DNA of 64,000 nt from an uncultured Phycisphaerales bacterium (GTDB taxonomy: Bacteria > Planctomycetota > Phycisphaerae > WQYP01). This document shows positions 43,458 through 51,344 of the stretch, one piece after another. The stretch is from positions 1-64,000 of the forward strand of contig CAIMWO010000094.1 in NCBI GenBank assembly GCA_903845195.1. Reading direction: 5' to 3'. The first letter of the stretch is position 1; each line of letters starts with the position of its first letter. The notes under the pieces are model-generated. The model was given only the letters and a program-made list of their open reading frames with translations. It was not told the DNA's origin and made no database searches. The position numbers and the translations under genes are program-made.

Positions 43458-45305
43458 ATGTGCGGAATTGTCGCCTACGTCGGTAAGAAGAATGCTCAAT
43501 CCCTGCTCCTCGAGGGACTTAAGCGCCTCGAATATCGTGGCTATGACTCCTCCGGCATCTGCATCGGCGACAAGCACGGCCTGCACGTCCGCCGTGCCGT
43601 TGGCCGCATCTCCATCCTCGAAGCCTCCCTAGAAGCTTCCGGCCAGCACCTCCCTCCCGGGCACATCGGCATGGCCCACACTCGCTGGGCCACCCACGGC
43701 GCCCCCACCGAAATCAATGCCCACCCTCACGTCGATGACCACAACACCATCGCCCTGGTTCATAATGGCATCATCGAAAACTACGCCACGCTCAAACAGT
43801 TGCTGATCGAAAAAGGCCACAAGTTTGCCTCGCAGACGGATACCGAAGTCCTTGCCGTGCTCATCGCCCATTTCTACAAGGGGCACGAAGATGACGGCCT
43901 GGCCAAAGCGGTCCAAGCCGCCCTGCACGAAGCCCGTGGCACCTATGGCATTGCGGTCATGTCCGCACATGACCCGGAAACACTTGTCGTCGCCCGCCGC
44001 GGCTCGCCGCTGATCATCGGCGTGGGCAATGGCGAGTATGTCGTCGCATCCGATGCGGCAGCCATCGTCGAACACACCACGCAGGTCGTCTATTTGAACG
44101 ACAACGAAATGGCGGTCATCAAGCCCGCCAGTTTCAAGACCATGACCATCGACGATGTGCCGGTCACCCCGGAGATCAAAGAAGTCGAATTCAAGCTCGA
44201 ACAGATGGAACTCGGCAAGTACGACCACTTCATGCTCAAGGAAATCTTCGAGCAGCCCATCTCCATCGAAAACTGCCTCCGCGGCCGCATCGATCTTCAC
44301 GAAGGCCGCGTCGTCCTTGGCGGCCTGGCCAACTACGCACGCGACCTCGTCCGCGCCCGCCGCATCATCATCACCGGCTGCGGCACCGCCTGGCATGCCG
44401 GGCTCGTCGGTGAATATCTCATGGAAGACCTCGCCAAGATTCCCACCGAAGTCGAATACGCTTCCGAGTTCCGCTACCGCAACCCCATCGTCGAAGATGG
44501 CACCATCGTCATCGCCATCAGCCAGTCCGGCGAAACCGCCGACACGCTGGCCGCACTCCGCGAAGCGAAAGATCGTGGTGCGTTGTCGCTGGGCATCATC
44601 AATACCGTCGGTTCCACGATCGCACGCGAAACTGATGCTGGCGTCTATTTGCATGTCGGTCCGGAAATCGGCGTCGCCTCTACTAAGGCATTTTCCGGGC
44701 AGCTCGTGGTCGAGTCGCTCCTGGCGCTTTTCATCGCTCGCCGCAAGTACATGAGTCAGAATGTGCTCAACGAATTCCTCACCGCCCTGACCAAGGTCCC
44801 TGAGAAGCTCAAGACGGTTCTCGAACAGTCCGAGCACATCAAGACCATCGCCGCCCAGTACGTCGACCGCGAAAACTGGCTTTTCCTCGGCCGCGGATAC
44901 AATTATCCCGTCGCATTGGAAGGCGCCTTGAAGCTCAAGGAGATTTCCTACATCCATGCGGAAGGATTGCCTGCTGCGGAAATGAAGCATGGCCCCATCG
45001 CGTTGATTTCCGCCGGCATGCCCGTGGTGTTCATCGCCCCCAAGGGTTCGCAGTACGAAAAAATTCTCGGTAACATTCAGGAAGTCAAAGCCCGTGGCGG
45101 CAAGATTATCGCCGTGGCCAGCGAAGGCGACGAACACATTCACACCGTCGCCGATCACGTCATCCATGTGCCGGAAATCATCGAGCCTTTGCAGCCCCTG
45201 CTCACCGTTGTGCCGCTGCAGTTGCTGGCCTATCACGCCGCCGTCGCCCGCGGCTGCAACGTCGACAAGCCGCGCAATCTGGCCAAGAGCGTGACGGTGG
45301 AGTAA
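43458..45305 (+). CDS. glmS: Glutamine-fructose-6-phosphate aminotransferase
   Basis: A 615-residue enzyme making glucosamine-6-phosphate for cell-wall synthesis. The N-terminal glutaminase starts with the catalytic Cys (MCGIVAYVG). Two SIS sugar-isomerase domains follow (TGCGTAWHAG near 308; SQSGETADT near 356). It ends in the canonical KPRNLAKSVTVE. No glmS ribozyme is seen in the 255-bp upstream gap, which has a TAGAAT box near 43323. The stop TAA (45303-45305) overlaps the start of the next gene, and the last 66 bp are duplicated at 46263-46328. Confidence 0.96.
   Translation: MCGIVAYVGKKNAQSLLLEGLKRLEYRGYDSSGICIGDKHGLHVRRAVGRISILEASLEASGQHLPPGHIGMAHTRWATHGAPTEINAHPHVDDHNTIALVHNGIIENYATLKQLLIEKGHKFASQTDTEVLAVLIAHFYKGHEDDGLAKAVQAALHEARGTYGIAVMSAHDPETLVVARRGSPLIIGVGNGEYVVASDAAAIVEHTTQVVYLNDNEMAVIKPASFKTMTIDDVPVTPEIKEVEFKLEQMELGKYDHFMLKEIFEQPISIENCLRGRIDLHEGRVVLGGLANYARDLVRARRIIITGCGTAWHAGLVGEYLMEDLAKIPTEVEYASEFRYRNPIVEDGTIVIAISQSGETADTLAALREAKDRGALSLGIINTVGSTIARETDAGVYLHVGPEIGVASTKAFSGQLVVESLLALFIARRKYMSQNVLNEFLTALTKVPEKLKTVLEQSEHIKTIAAQYVDRENWLFLGRGYNYPVALEGALKLKEISYIHAEGLPAAEMKHGPIALISAGMPVVFIAPKGSQYEKILGNIQEVKARGGKIIAVASEGDEHIHTVADHVIHVPEIIEPLQPLLTVVPLQLLAYHAAVARGCNVDKPRNLAKSVTVE
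45240..45305 (+). repeat. glmS 3' end, left attachment-like repeat
   Basis: The last 21 codons plus stop of glmS. It matches 46263-46328 at 64 of 66 positions. The two differences are synonymous in the glmS frame (GTC/GTA and GAG/GAA). It forms the left boundary of the RelA/SpoT module. Confidence 0.9.
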
Positions 45306-45991
45306 TGGCGGCACTGAGCAAGACACAAGTCGACCATCTTGGAGACCGCCTGCGAAATGGTCCACACTCGGAGGCTGATCTTCGTCTGCTCGATGAATAC
45401 CGACTCTCTTTCGGCCCCTCGTATGAATTCGTTCTCCACAGGCTTCGTGAACATTCACAGGCCCCGACGGGTCGGTTCCCAAAATCCACTCCCTCGATCG
45501 TAGAAAAACTCCGCCGCGAGAGTATCAGGCTTAGCCAAGTACAGGACATTGCCGGCTGCAGAGTGATTGTTACAAACATCGCACAGCAGGAAAAGTTGGC
45601 AAATGAGTTGAGGTCGGATTTCCCCTCAATGATCATCGTAGATCGTCGCAAGACGCCAAGTCACGGGTATCGAGCAGTTCACATCATCGTAGAAGTCGGC
45701 GGAAAGCACGTCGAAATTCAAGCACGAACTGCGTTACAACACCAATGGGCCGAAATCTCCGAAAAGGCTTCTGATGTAATTGACGCCACCATTAAATATG
45801 GCGGCGGTGACGATTTCTGGCGACCGTTGTTATTGCAAAGCAGTGATTTCATAAGCTCTTGTGAAGACATGGAAGGCGTCAATTTCGACGCCACGAACCG
45901 GAAACGATTGAAGTCGTATCGAAATAGTATTCTGAAGATCTTGGGCTATATGCTATTATTGCTGGACAAGACCAAGGAGCGTAAAGCATGA
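45305..45991 (+). CDS. RelA/SpoT-domain nucleotidyltransferase (alarmone-synthetase-like)
   Basis: A 228-residue protein with a (p)ppGpp synthetase fold and no hydrolase, TGS or ACT domain. Key motifs: SQVQDIAGCRVIV (about residues 78-90), SHGYRAVHIIVEVGGKHVEIQARTALQHQWAE split as GYRAVH, EIQ and WAE (about 120-151), which hold the catalytic Arg, Glu and the His-x-x-Trp segment. Its ATG overlaps the glmS stop (TAATG), so translation is probably coupled to glmS. The coding sequence is visibly less GC-rich than glmS. It could be a small alarmone synthetase, a toxic (ToxSAS-like) enzyme, or a defence effector. The downstream gene overlaps by 4 bases. Confidence 0.82.
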   Translation: MAALSKTQVDHLGDRLRNGPHSEADLRLLDEYRLSFGPSYEFVLHRLREHSQAPTGRFPKSTPSIVEKLRRESIRLSQVQDIAGCRVIVTNIAQQEKLANELRSDFPSMIIVDRRKTPSHGYRAVHIIVEVGGKHVEIQARTALQHQWAEISEKASDVIDATIKYGGGDDFWRPLLLQSSDFISSCEDMEGVNFDATNRKRLKSYRNSILKILGYMLLLLDKTKERKA

Positions 45992-46230
45992 TCTTCCTTA
46001 TTGAATATAATCGAAGCAGAGGCGCACTTATCACCTTTCGCGCCTTCAAGGATTCCGAGCGACGGAACGCCGAAGGCATTCGCCTCGATCTCGAACTTGA
46101 TCTCAACCGCAAAGGGCTCGATCACGAGGTCGTCATTCTCGAAGCGGCGAACGAAGATGCCTTGCGCCGGACTCATAGACGGTACTTCGAAGACCTCCGT
46201 GGCCTCCTGACGACTGCGCCAGCCGCCTGA
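45988..46230 (+). CDS. Small partner of the RelA/SpoT-domain gene
   Basis: An 80-residue protein whose ATG overlaps the previous stop (ATGA). Sequence begins MIFLIEYNRSRGALITFRAF and continues with an acidic-basic helical part (RNAEGIRLDLELDLNRKG) and a conserved-looking RRTHRRYFEDL end. Such short alpha/beta proteins commonly follow RelA/SpoT-domain genes (recollection, not checked). It could be an antitoxin or regulator. Composition is like its partner and unlike the flanks. Confidence 0.7.
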   Translation: MIFLIEYNRSRGALITFRAFKDSERRNAEGIRLDLELDLNRKGLDHEVVILEAANEDALRRTHRRYFEDLRGLLTTAPAA

Positions 46231-47722
46231 AAAATAACGTCACATTCAAGTCACCCATCCGTGCCGTAGCCCGCGGCTGCAACGTCGACAAGCCGCGCAA
46301 TCTGGCCAAGAGCGTGACGGTGGAATAAGCCCGAATACGACACACGATCAGTGCCGCCAGAATTATCGTTGCGGCCATGACGCACATCGGACCCAGCCAG
46401 GCATCGAGCGGAATGCGACCGTGCGGCTGAATCTGGATTCGGCCGCTGATCCGCTGACCTTGGCCCGGGAACTCGGCGGTTGCCATCACTTGGCCATTCG
46501 GCTCGACGATCTGTGAGATCCCCGAGCTGCACACCCGCACCACCGGCACGGCATATTCGGCAGCACGTACCGGACCCATTCGCGCATGCTCCGCATGTTC
46601 GCTGGCTCCCCATGAGATCAGATCCATCGTCGGCACGATGATCGCTCCTGCCCCATCGCGGATCAGTGCATCCGTCACTTGCCGGTAACTCAAATCGTAA
46701 CAAATGCACAACCCGATTTTTCCCCACGGCGAATCCCACACCCGCTGTTCCTTCGCGGGCAGGCCATCCGAAAAGAACTGGATCGGCCTGCACTTGCCTT
46801 GCTTGAAGGCCACTTCGCCTTGCGGCCCAACCACAAAGGCGGTGTTCATGTAGACGTCTGACGAAGAATTCGCGGGATCGGTGCCGCCGACGATCAGGTA
46901 GCGCCGGTGGATCCTGCACCAGTCGTGTACCGACTTGGGTACGGGGCCGTAGAACGAATATTCGCCGAGGACGAGCAGATCGGCCTGAGGATAGGCGATG
47001 AGCGCCTCGTTGAGCGCCGCGAGAATCTGTTCTTCGGAAACGTTCTCCAACTGAATGCCGACCACAAAGGGTTGGGCCGACTGAGAAACGGCCGGCGGGG
47101 TCCACGTTGAGGGCCAATCCGTAATCCCGGCCCATGCCGCCATAAGGATCGCCCCTGTAATCACGCCCTTTTTCATCGGCAGCAACAATAGTCCCGCGGC
47201 GAGCGTCATCAATACGAACCCCACGCCGTAGACTCCAAGGTTTCCCAGCCTCCCCGCCTCCGGAAAGGCCATGGCCACATTCATCCAAGAAAAACGCAGC
47301 GGATACACCTCGCTGCGAAAGTACTCCAAACCGGTCCACAGTATCGGCAACGCCATTATCGCTAAGAGCGGCGGAAACGATCGGCGGCAACCGCGCCCCA
47401 GAATCAGAAACAGCGCCGGCCAGAGCGCGGCGATCAGCCACAATCCCAACGCTGCGTAGTGAAAGATTCCCCAGAAGAAGGCCAGCCGAGGCGCAAACAG
47501 GGACACACCGAGGATCAGACCGAAATAGAACGTGAAACGGGGCGTTCGCAAAGTCGTCAGTTTGCAGAGGCAAAAGAGAAATACCCCCACCAGAAACCCC
47601 AGCGGGCGGAACGCAAACGCCAGATGAAATGTGGCGATCGCGGCTATCCCGTAGCCGATCGCACTTGTCCAAGAAAGGGGGACAAACCGCTCATCGGACA
47701 GATTCTTCAGCGGAGCGCCCAT
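46133..47722 (-). CDS. lnt: Apolipoprotein N-acyltransferase-like protein with an altered C-terminus
   Basis: A 529-residue frame from ATG 47722 (GGAGG upstream). About six membrane helices (to residue 200) precede a nitrilase-fold domain with the catalytic triad visible: Glu in LVLGEYSFYG, Lys in KQGKCRPIQFF, Cys in LCICYDLSYRQ. A last membrane helix (VMAATIILAALIVC, about 450-463) follows, where Lnt normally ends. The frame then runs through the minus strand of the glmS repeat and into the partner gene for about 64 residues, to the stop at 46133. The native stop was probably lost when the module inserted. Confidence 0.78.
   Translation of the reverse strand: MGAPLKNLSDERFVPLSWTSAIGYGIAAIATFHLAFAFRPLGFLVGVFLFCLCKLTTLRTPRFTFYFGLILGVSLFAPRLAFFWGIFHYAALGLWLIAALWPALFLILGRGCRRSFPPLLAIMALPILWTGLEYFRSEVYPLRFSWMNVAMAFPEAGRLGNLGVYGVGFVLMTLAAGLLLLPMKKGVITGAILMAAWAGITDWPSTWTPPAVSQSAQPFVVGIQLENVSEEQILAALNEALIAYPQADLLVLGEYSFYGPVPKSVHDWCRIHRRYLIVGGTDPANSSSDVYMNTAFVVGPQGEVAFKQGKCRPIQFFSDGLPAKEQRVWDSPWGKIGLCICYDLSYRQVTDALIRDGAGAIIVPTMDLISWGASEHAEHARMGPVRAAEYAVPVVRVCSSGISQIVEPNGQVMATAEFPGQGQRISGRIQIQPHGRIPLDAWLGPMCVMAATIILAALIVCRIRAYSTVTLLARLRGLSTLQPRATARMGDLNVTLFFRRLAQSSGGHGGLRSTVYESGARHLRSPLRE
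46263..46328 (+). repeat. glmS 3' end, right attachment-like repeat
   Basis: 66 bp repeating the last 22 codons (with stop) of glmS, two synonymous changes from the copy at 45240-45305. It marks the right boundary of the inserted module and lies inside the open reading frame of lnt on the other strand. Confidence 0.9.
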
Positions 47723-47935
47723 GATCCTCGATCCTCCAACCCGTTGTGCCTCCCTTGTCTTACGCCCGGCTGAGGGAAAGGATCGGCGATATCTCGAGGA
47801 AACGCATCTTAATATGCAGTTAGCACACGATTCGCTTGCCCCTGTGCGCTGCCACGCTAAACTACTGCTCTCTTGAATCGGGCTGCGCAACGCGCGCCGC
47901 CGTGGCAATCCACTCAATCGCTTACAGGAGCTTTC

Positions 47936-49396
47936 ATGGTCTCGTTCGGCAAAAAGATCCTCTTCGTCGGCTACGGCGCCGTCGCACAGTGCACCCTCCC
48001 GATTCTCTTCAAGTACATCCAGGTGCCGCTGAAGAATATCACCGTCATGGACTTCGAAGACCGCCGCGAATCGCTCGCGCCGTGGATCAAGAAGGGCGTA
48101 AAATTCGTCCGCGCCAAGGTCGATCGCGACAACATGGGCGAAATTCTTGGCGAATACCTCTCCGCCGGCGACGTCCTCATCGACCTCGCCTGGAACATCG
48201 ACTGCTGCGAGCTCCTCCAGTGGTGCCATGATACCGGCGTCCTCTACGTCAACACCTCCGTTGAAGTCTGGGACCCCTACGAAGGCGCCGCCAACAAACA
48301 CCCCACCACCCGCACCCTCTACCACCGCCACATGAATGTCCGCAAGCTCATCAAGAGCTGGCCCGCCGGTTCCCCCACTGCCGTCCTCGAACACGGTGCG
48401 AACCCCGGCCTCATCTCCCACTTCGTTAAGCAGGGACTGCTCGATATCGCCAAGAAAGCCCTCAAGGACGGCAAGTTCAAGGGCCCCAAGGCCAAGAAGA
48501 TCGAAAAGCTCGCCGCCGCTCAGACCTTCAACGAACTCTCGATGGAACTGGGTGTCAAGGTCATCCACTGCTCAGAACGCGATACGCAGATCTCCGACAA
48601 GCCCAAGGAAGTTGACGAATTCGTGAACACATGGAGTGTCGAAGGCTTCCGCGAAGAAGGAACCACCACCGCTGAAATGGGCTGGGGCACCCACGAAAAG
48701 CAGCTCCCCGCCTTCGCCTACACCCACAAGGAAGGCCCCAAAAACCAGATCTGCCTGGCGCGCATGGGCATCAACACGCTCGTCCGCTCCTTCGTCCCGC
48801 CCAACCACCACATCACCGGCATGGTCGTCCGCCACGGTGAGGCCTTCACCATCTCCGATCACCTCACCGTCTGGAAGAACGGCAAGGCTCAGTATCGCCC
48901 GACGATGCACTACGCATACTGCTGTGCCGACGCCGGGATCCTCTCCCTCCACGAACTCCGCGGCAACAACTACAAGATCCAGTCCAAAATCCGCATCATG
49001 AATGATGAGATCACCACGGGTGCCGACATCCTCGGCGCCCTGATCATGGGCCACCCCTATAACTCGTGGTGGGTCGGCTCCGACCTGACCATCGAAGAAT
49101 CGCGTCGCCTGGTGCCGCACCAGAACGCCACCACCATGCAGGTCGCCATCTCCGTCATCGCCGCCGTGAGCTGGATGATCGAAAATCCCGGCATGGGCGT
49201 TGTCGTCCCCGACGATATCCCCCACGATTACGTACTCAAGATCGCCATGCCTTACCTCGGCACCTGGGTCAGCCAGGCCTTCGACTGGACGCCGCTTAAG
49301 CATCTGGAAAATGCCTTCGAAGGTTTCAACAAGCCCGATCTCGACAAGAAAGATCCCTGGCAGTTCAAGAACTTCCTGCTGGCCGACGGAAAGTAA
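47936..49396 (+). CDS. hss: Homospermidine synthase
   Basis: A 486-residue enzyme that makes sym-homospermidine from putrescine using NAD. AGGAG at 47926-47930 sets ATG 47936. The NAD-binding loop VGYGAVAQCTLP is at about 11-22. IDLAWNIDCCELLQW (about 80-94) and ALIMGHPYNSWWVGSDL are family features. It strongly prefers C-ending codons, while the next gene in the same direction prefers G-ending codons. The pairing with an ornithine-decarboxylase-type gene makes a polyamine pathway. Confidence 0.92.
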   Translation: MVSFGKKILFVGYGAVAQCTLPILFKYIQVPLKNITVMDFEDRRESLAPWIKKGVKFVRAKVDRDNMGEILGEYLSAGDVLIDLAWNIDCCELLQWCHDTGVLYVNTSVEVWDPYEGAANKHPTTRTLYHRHMNVRKLIKSWPAGSPTAVLEHGANPGLISHFVKQGLLDIAKKALKDGKFKGPKAKKIEKLAAAQTFNELSMELGVKVIHCSERDTQISDKPKEVDEFVNTWSVEGFREEGTTTAEMGWGTHEKQLPAFAYTHKEGPKNQICLARMGINTLVRSFVPPNHHITGMVVRHGEAFTISDHLTVWKNGKAQYRPTMHYAYCCADAGILSLHELRGNNYKIQSKIRIMNDEITTGADILGALIMGHPYNSWWVGSDLTIEESRRLVPHQNATTMQVAISVIAAVSWMIENPGMGVVVPDDIPHDYVLKIAMPYLGTWVSQAFDWTPLKHLENAFEGFNKPDLDKKDPWQFKNFLLADGK

Positions 49397-49417
49397 GACA
49401 TGATGTTTTAAACCACC

Positions 49418-49508
49418 GAGGACACAGAGAACGGGAAAGGCCATCAGAAAGTTGTCGCCAATTTTCGCAGCCTCCTTCTCTGTGTCCTCTGTGTTCTCTG
49501 TGGCTGAA
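49418..49508. repeat. Inverted repeat of the GGACACAGAG family
   Basis: Arms 49418-49431 (GAGGACACAGAGAA) and 49476-49489 are exact 14-bp complements, with further related units to 49508. Related CACCACCAAGACACGAAG-type sequences occur at 56640-56667 and 61560-61590. The block lies in the 147-bp gap between the two polyamine genes. Confidence 0.75.
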
Positions 49509-49543
49509 ATTCTTCCATCCAATTCCACGGAGGGCTTTGTCCC

Positions 49544-50683
49544 ATGGTGACCACGGCACAAATGAAGAAGCTGGCCAGCGCCCACGGCACGCCGCTGTTC
49601 ATTCTCGATCACGCGGAGCTGCGGAAGAATTTCAAGCAGTTCAAGAAGTATCTTCCGCGGGTGCAGCCGTACTATGCGGTGAAGGCCAATCCGGCGGCGG
49701 AGATCGTGGAGACGCTGTACAAGGTCGGTTCCAGTTTTGATGTGGCGTCGTTCCCGGAATTCCAGATCGTGCACGAGAACATCAAGGATTTGTCGGCGAA
49801 GCAGCGGCAGGATTTCATCTGGGACAAAATCATTTACGCCAACCCGATCAAGGCCACGAAGACGCTGGAGCAGTTGGACCAGTACAAGCCGCTGGTCACG
49901 TATGACAATCTGGATGAGATTCGCAAGATCAAGAAGTACGCGCCGCATGCGGGACTGGCGCTGCGGCTGAAGGTGCCGAACACCGGGGCGATGGTGGAAC
50001 TTTCTTCGAAGTTCGGGGCCAATCCGGGCGAAGCGGTCGATCTGATTCTTGCGGCGACGAAGGCGGGGCTGGGCGTCGAAGGGCTTTCGTTCCATGTGGG
50101 TTCGCAGACGACCAATTTCCAGAATTTCGTGCAGGCGATTCAGCTGGCATCGTCGATTTTCAAGGAATCGGAATCGCGCGGAGTGAAACTCAAGCTGCTC
50201 GATATCGGCGGCGGATTCCCGGCGCCTTACGATTCCGGAGTGAAGCCGTTCAAGGAACTGGCCGCGACGCTCAATTCGGAACTTCATCGGCTGTTTCCCA
50301 AGTCGATCGAAATTCTGGCCGAGCCGGGACGGTATATGGTCGCCACCGCGGCAACGCTGGTCGCGTCGATCATCGGCAAGGCGGTGCGCGACGGGAAGCT
50401 GTGCTACTACATCGATGACGGGGTCTATCACACGTTTTCGGGCATCATTTTCGATCACTGCAAGTATCACATTCACGCGTTCAAGAAGGGGCCGTCGCAG
50501 ATTTGCGCGGTCTTCGGGCCGACGTGTGATGCGCTGGATACGATTTCGCTGTCGGAAGAGTTGCCGGAGAATCTGGGGTTGGGCGATTTGGTCTACAGCC
50601 CGAATATCGGGGCGTATAGCCAGGCGTCGAGCACGTATTTCAACGGTTTCCCGCCGGCGACGATTGTGCATATCAATCGGTGA
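49544..50683 (+). CDS. Ornithine decarboxylase, fold type III
   Basis: A 379-residue PLP enzyme. PLP lysine is in YYAVKANP (Lys47). Glycine loop DIGGGFPAPY (about 222-231) and EPGRYMVA (about 264) bind phosphate. The second-subunit active-site Cys-Asp is in FGPTCDALD (about 323-331). The CDALD form matches ornithine decarboxylases rather than diaminopimelate decarboxylase (CESGD); carboxynorspermidine decarboxylase is the main alternative. Following homospermidine synthase, it would supply putrescine. Confidence 0.82.
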   Translation: MVTTAQMKKLASAHGTPLFILDHAELRKNFKQFKKYLPRVQPYYAVKANPAAEIVETLYKVGSSFDVASFPEFQIVHENIKDLSAKQRQDFIWDKIIYANPIKATKTLEQLDQYKPLVTYDNLDEIRKIKKYAPHAGLALRLKVPNTGAMVELSSKFGANPGEAVDLILAATKAGLGVEGLSFHVGSQTTNFQNFVQAIQLASSIFKESESRGVKLKLLDIGGGFPAPYDSGVKPFKELAATLNSELHRLFPKSIEILAEPGRYMVATAATLVASIIGKAVRDGKLCYYIDDGVYHTFSGIIFDHCKYHIHAFKKGPSQICAVFGPTCDALDTISLSEELPENLGLGDLVYSPNIGAYSQASSTYFNGFPPATIVHINR

Positions 50684-50796
50684 GTGACTCAACGCCAAGC
50701 CGCTTCGTGGCGTCAATCCAGAACCTATGCGGGTACCGTCAGACCAGCGTTCACCGCTATAATAGGGTCATCGCATCCTTACATAGGGATTGGCCC

Positions 50797-51303
50797 ATGT
50801 CGCCTGCCGAGGAATTCATCAGCGAACTCCTCCAGCCGTCCACGACCTTCAGCACCGCGGGAATGTCCCACGGCGAACCGGGACTGCCGACTTCATTCTT
50901 TTGGCGCAAGCAGGAAGTGCACGTCGTCGAGGTCCTCAAGACCTGGAAAGAATCCGGCCCATGCACCCACGGCAGCGGAGAACTCTATCTCCGCAAACAT
51001 TGGTATCAACTGCTCATGAATGACCGCACGGTTTGGACCGTCTACTTCGAACGCAAGGCCCGCTCCACCCACGACCGCAAACGCCGGTGGTGGCTTTACA
51101 CCCGTGCATCTGATTGCCGTGGGCCGGAGCCTTGCAGGTCAACGAAGCGTATCCGGGGGTGTCGCGGGCGCGAAACCCCCGGCTATCATGTGCGTGCCCT
51201 TCGGGCACGGATCGGCGCATGGTGCGCCCCGAAGGGGTGGCGTCGTGCGAGATACCAGTCGCGTTCATTGAATCGCGTTCTGTTTTTTGATCCGTGTCCC
51301 TAA
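50797..51303 (+). CDS. DUF6504-like protein with repeat-derived tail
   Basis: The conserved part is about 105 residues from ATG 50797: FFWRKQEVHVVEVLKTWKESG, LYLRKHWYQLLMNDRTVW and RRWWLYTRASD resemble DUF6504-type small proteins. A promoter-like TATAAT is at 50758-50763. After WWLYTRASD the frame continues through the palindromic repeat at 51153-51209 to 51303, adding some 60 basic residues that look non-native. So the original stop may have been lost through repeat insertion. Confidence 0.6.
   Translation: MSPAEEFISELLQPSTTFSTAGMSHGEPGLPTSFFWRKQEVHVVEVLKTWKESGPCTHGSGELYLRKHWYQLLMNDRTVWTVYFERKARSTHDRKRRWWLYTRASDCRGPEPCRSTKRIRGCRGRETPGYHVRALRARIGAWCAPKGWRRARYQSRSLNRVLFFDPCP
51153..51209. repeat. 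Palindromic repeat flanking the nuclease gene, left copy
   Basis: Two hairpins in series: CCGGGGGT 51153-51160 with ACCCCCGG 51175-51182, then CGTGCCC 51193-51199 with GGGCACG 51203-51209. The sequence between the arms and the CTATCA that follows are shared with 52642-52697. A further hairpin (GCGCCCC...GGGGTGGC) follows near 51223-51242. Confidence 0.85.
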
Positions 51304-51344
51304 TTCTTTTGCTAACGGCAGAACGCGGATATGATCACTTCGTC

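Larger units (their letters stand above)
23400..49450. other. Segment with reversed GC skew
   Basis: By eye the + strand is G-rich before about 23.3 kb and after about 49.5 kb, but C-rich between, largely independent of gene direction. Both edges fall in intergenic DNA (the AraC/PhyH divergent region and the hss-decarboxylase gap). Exact values were not computed. Confidence 0.5.

Noticed and set aside
45240-46328. Tn7-like insertion at the glmS end
   Set aside because: Tn7 inserts downstream of the stop with a 5-bp duplication and carries tns genes. Here the duplication is 66 bp of coding sequence and no transposition gene is present.
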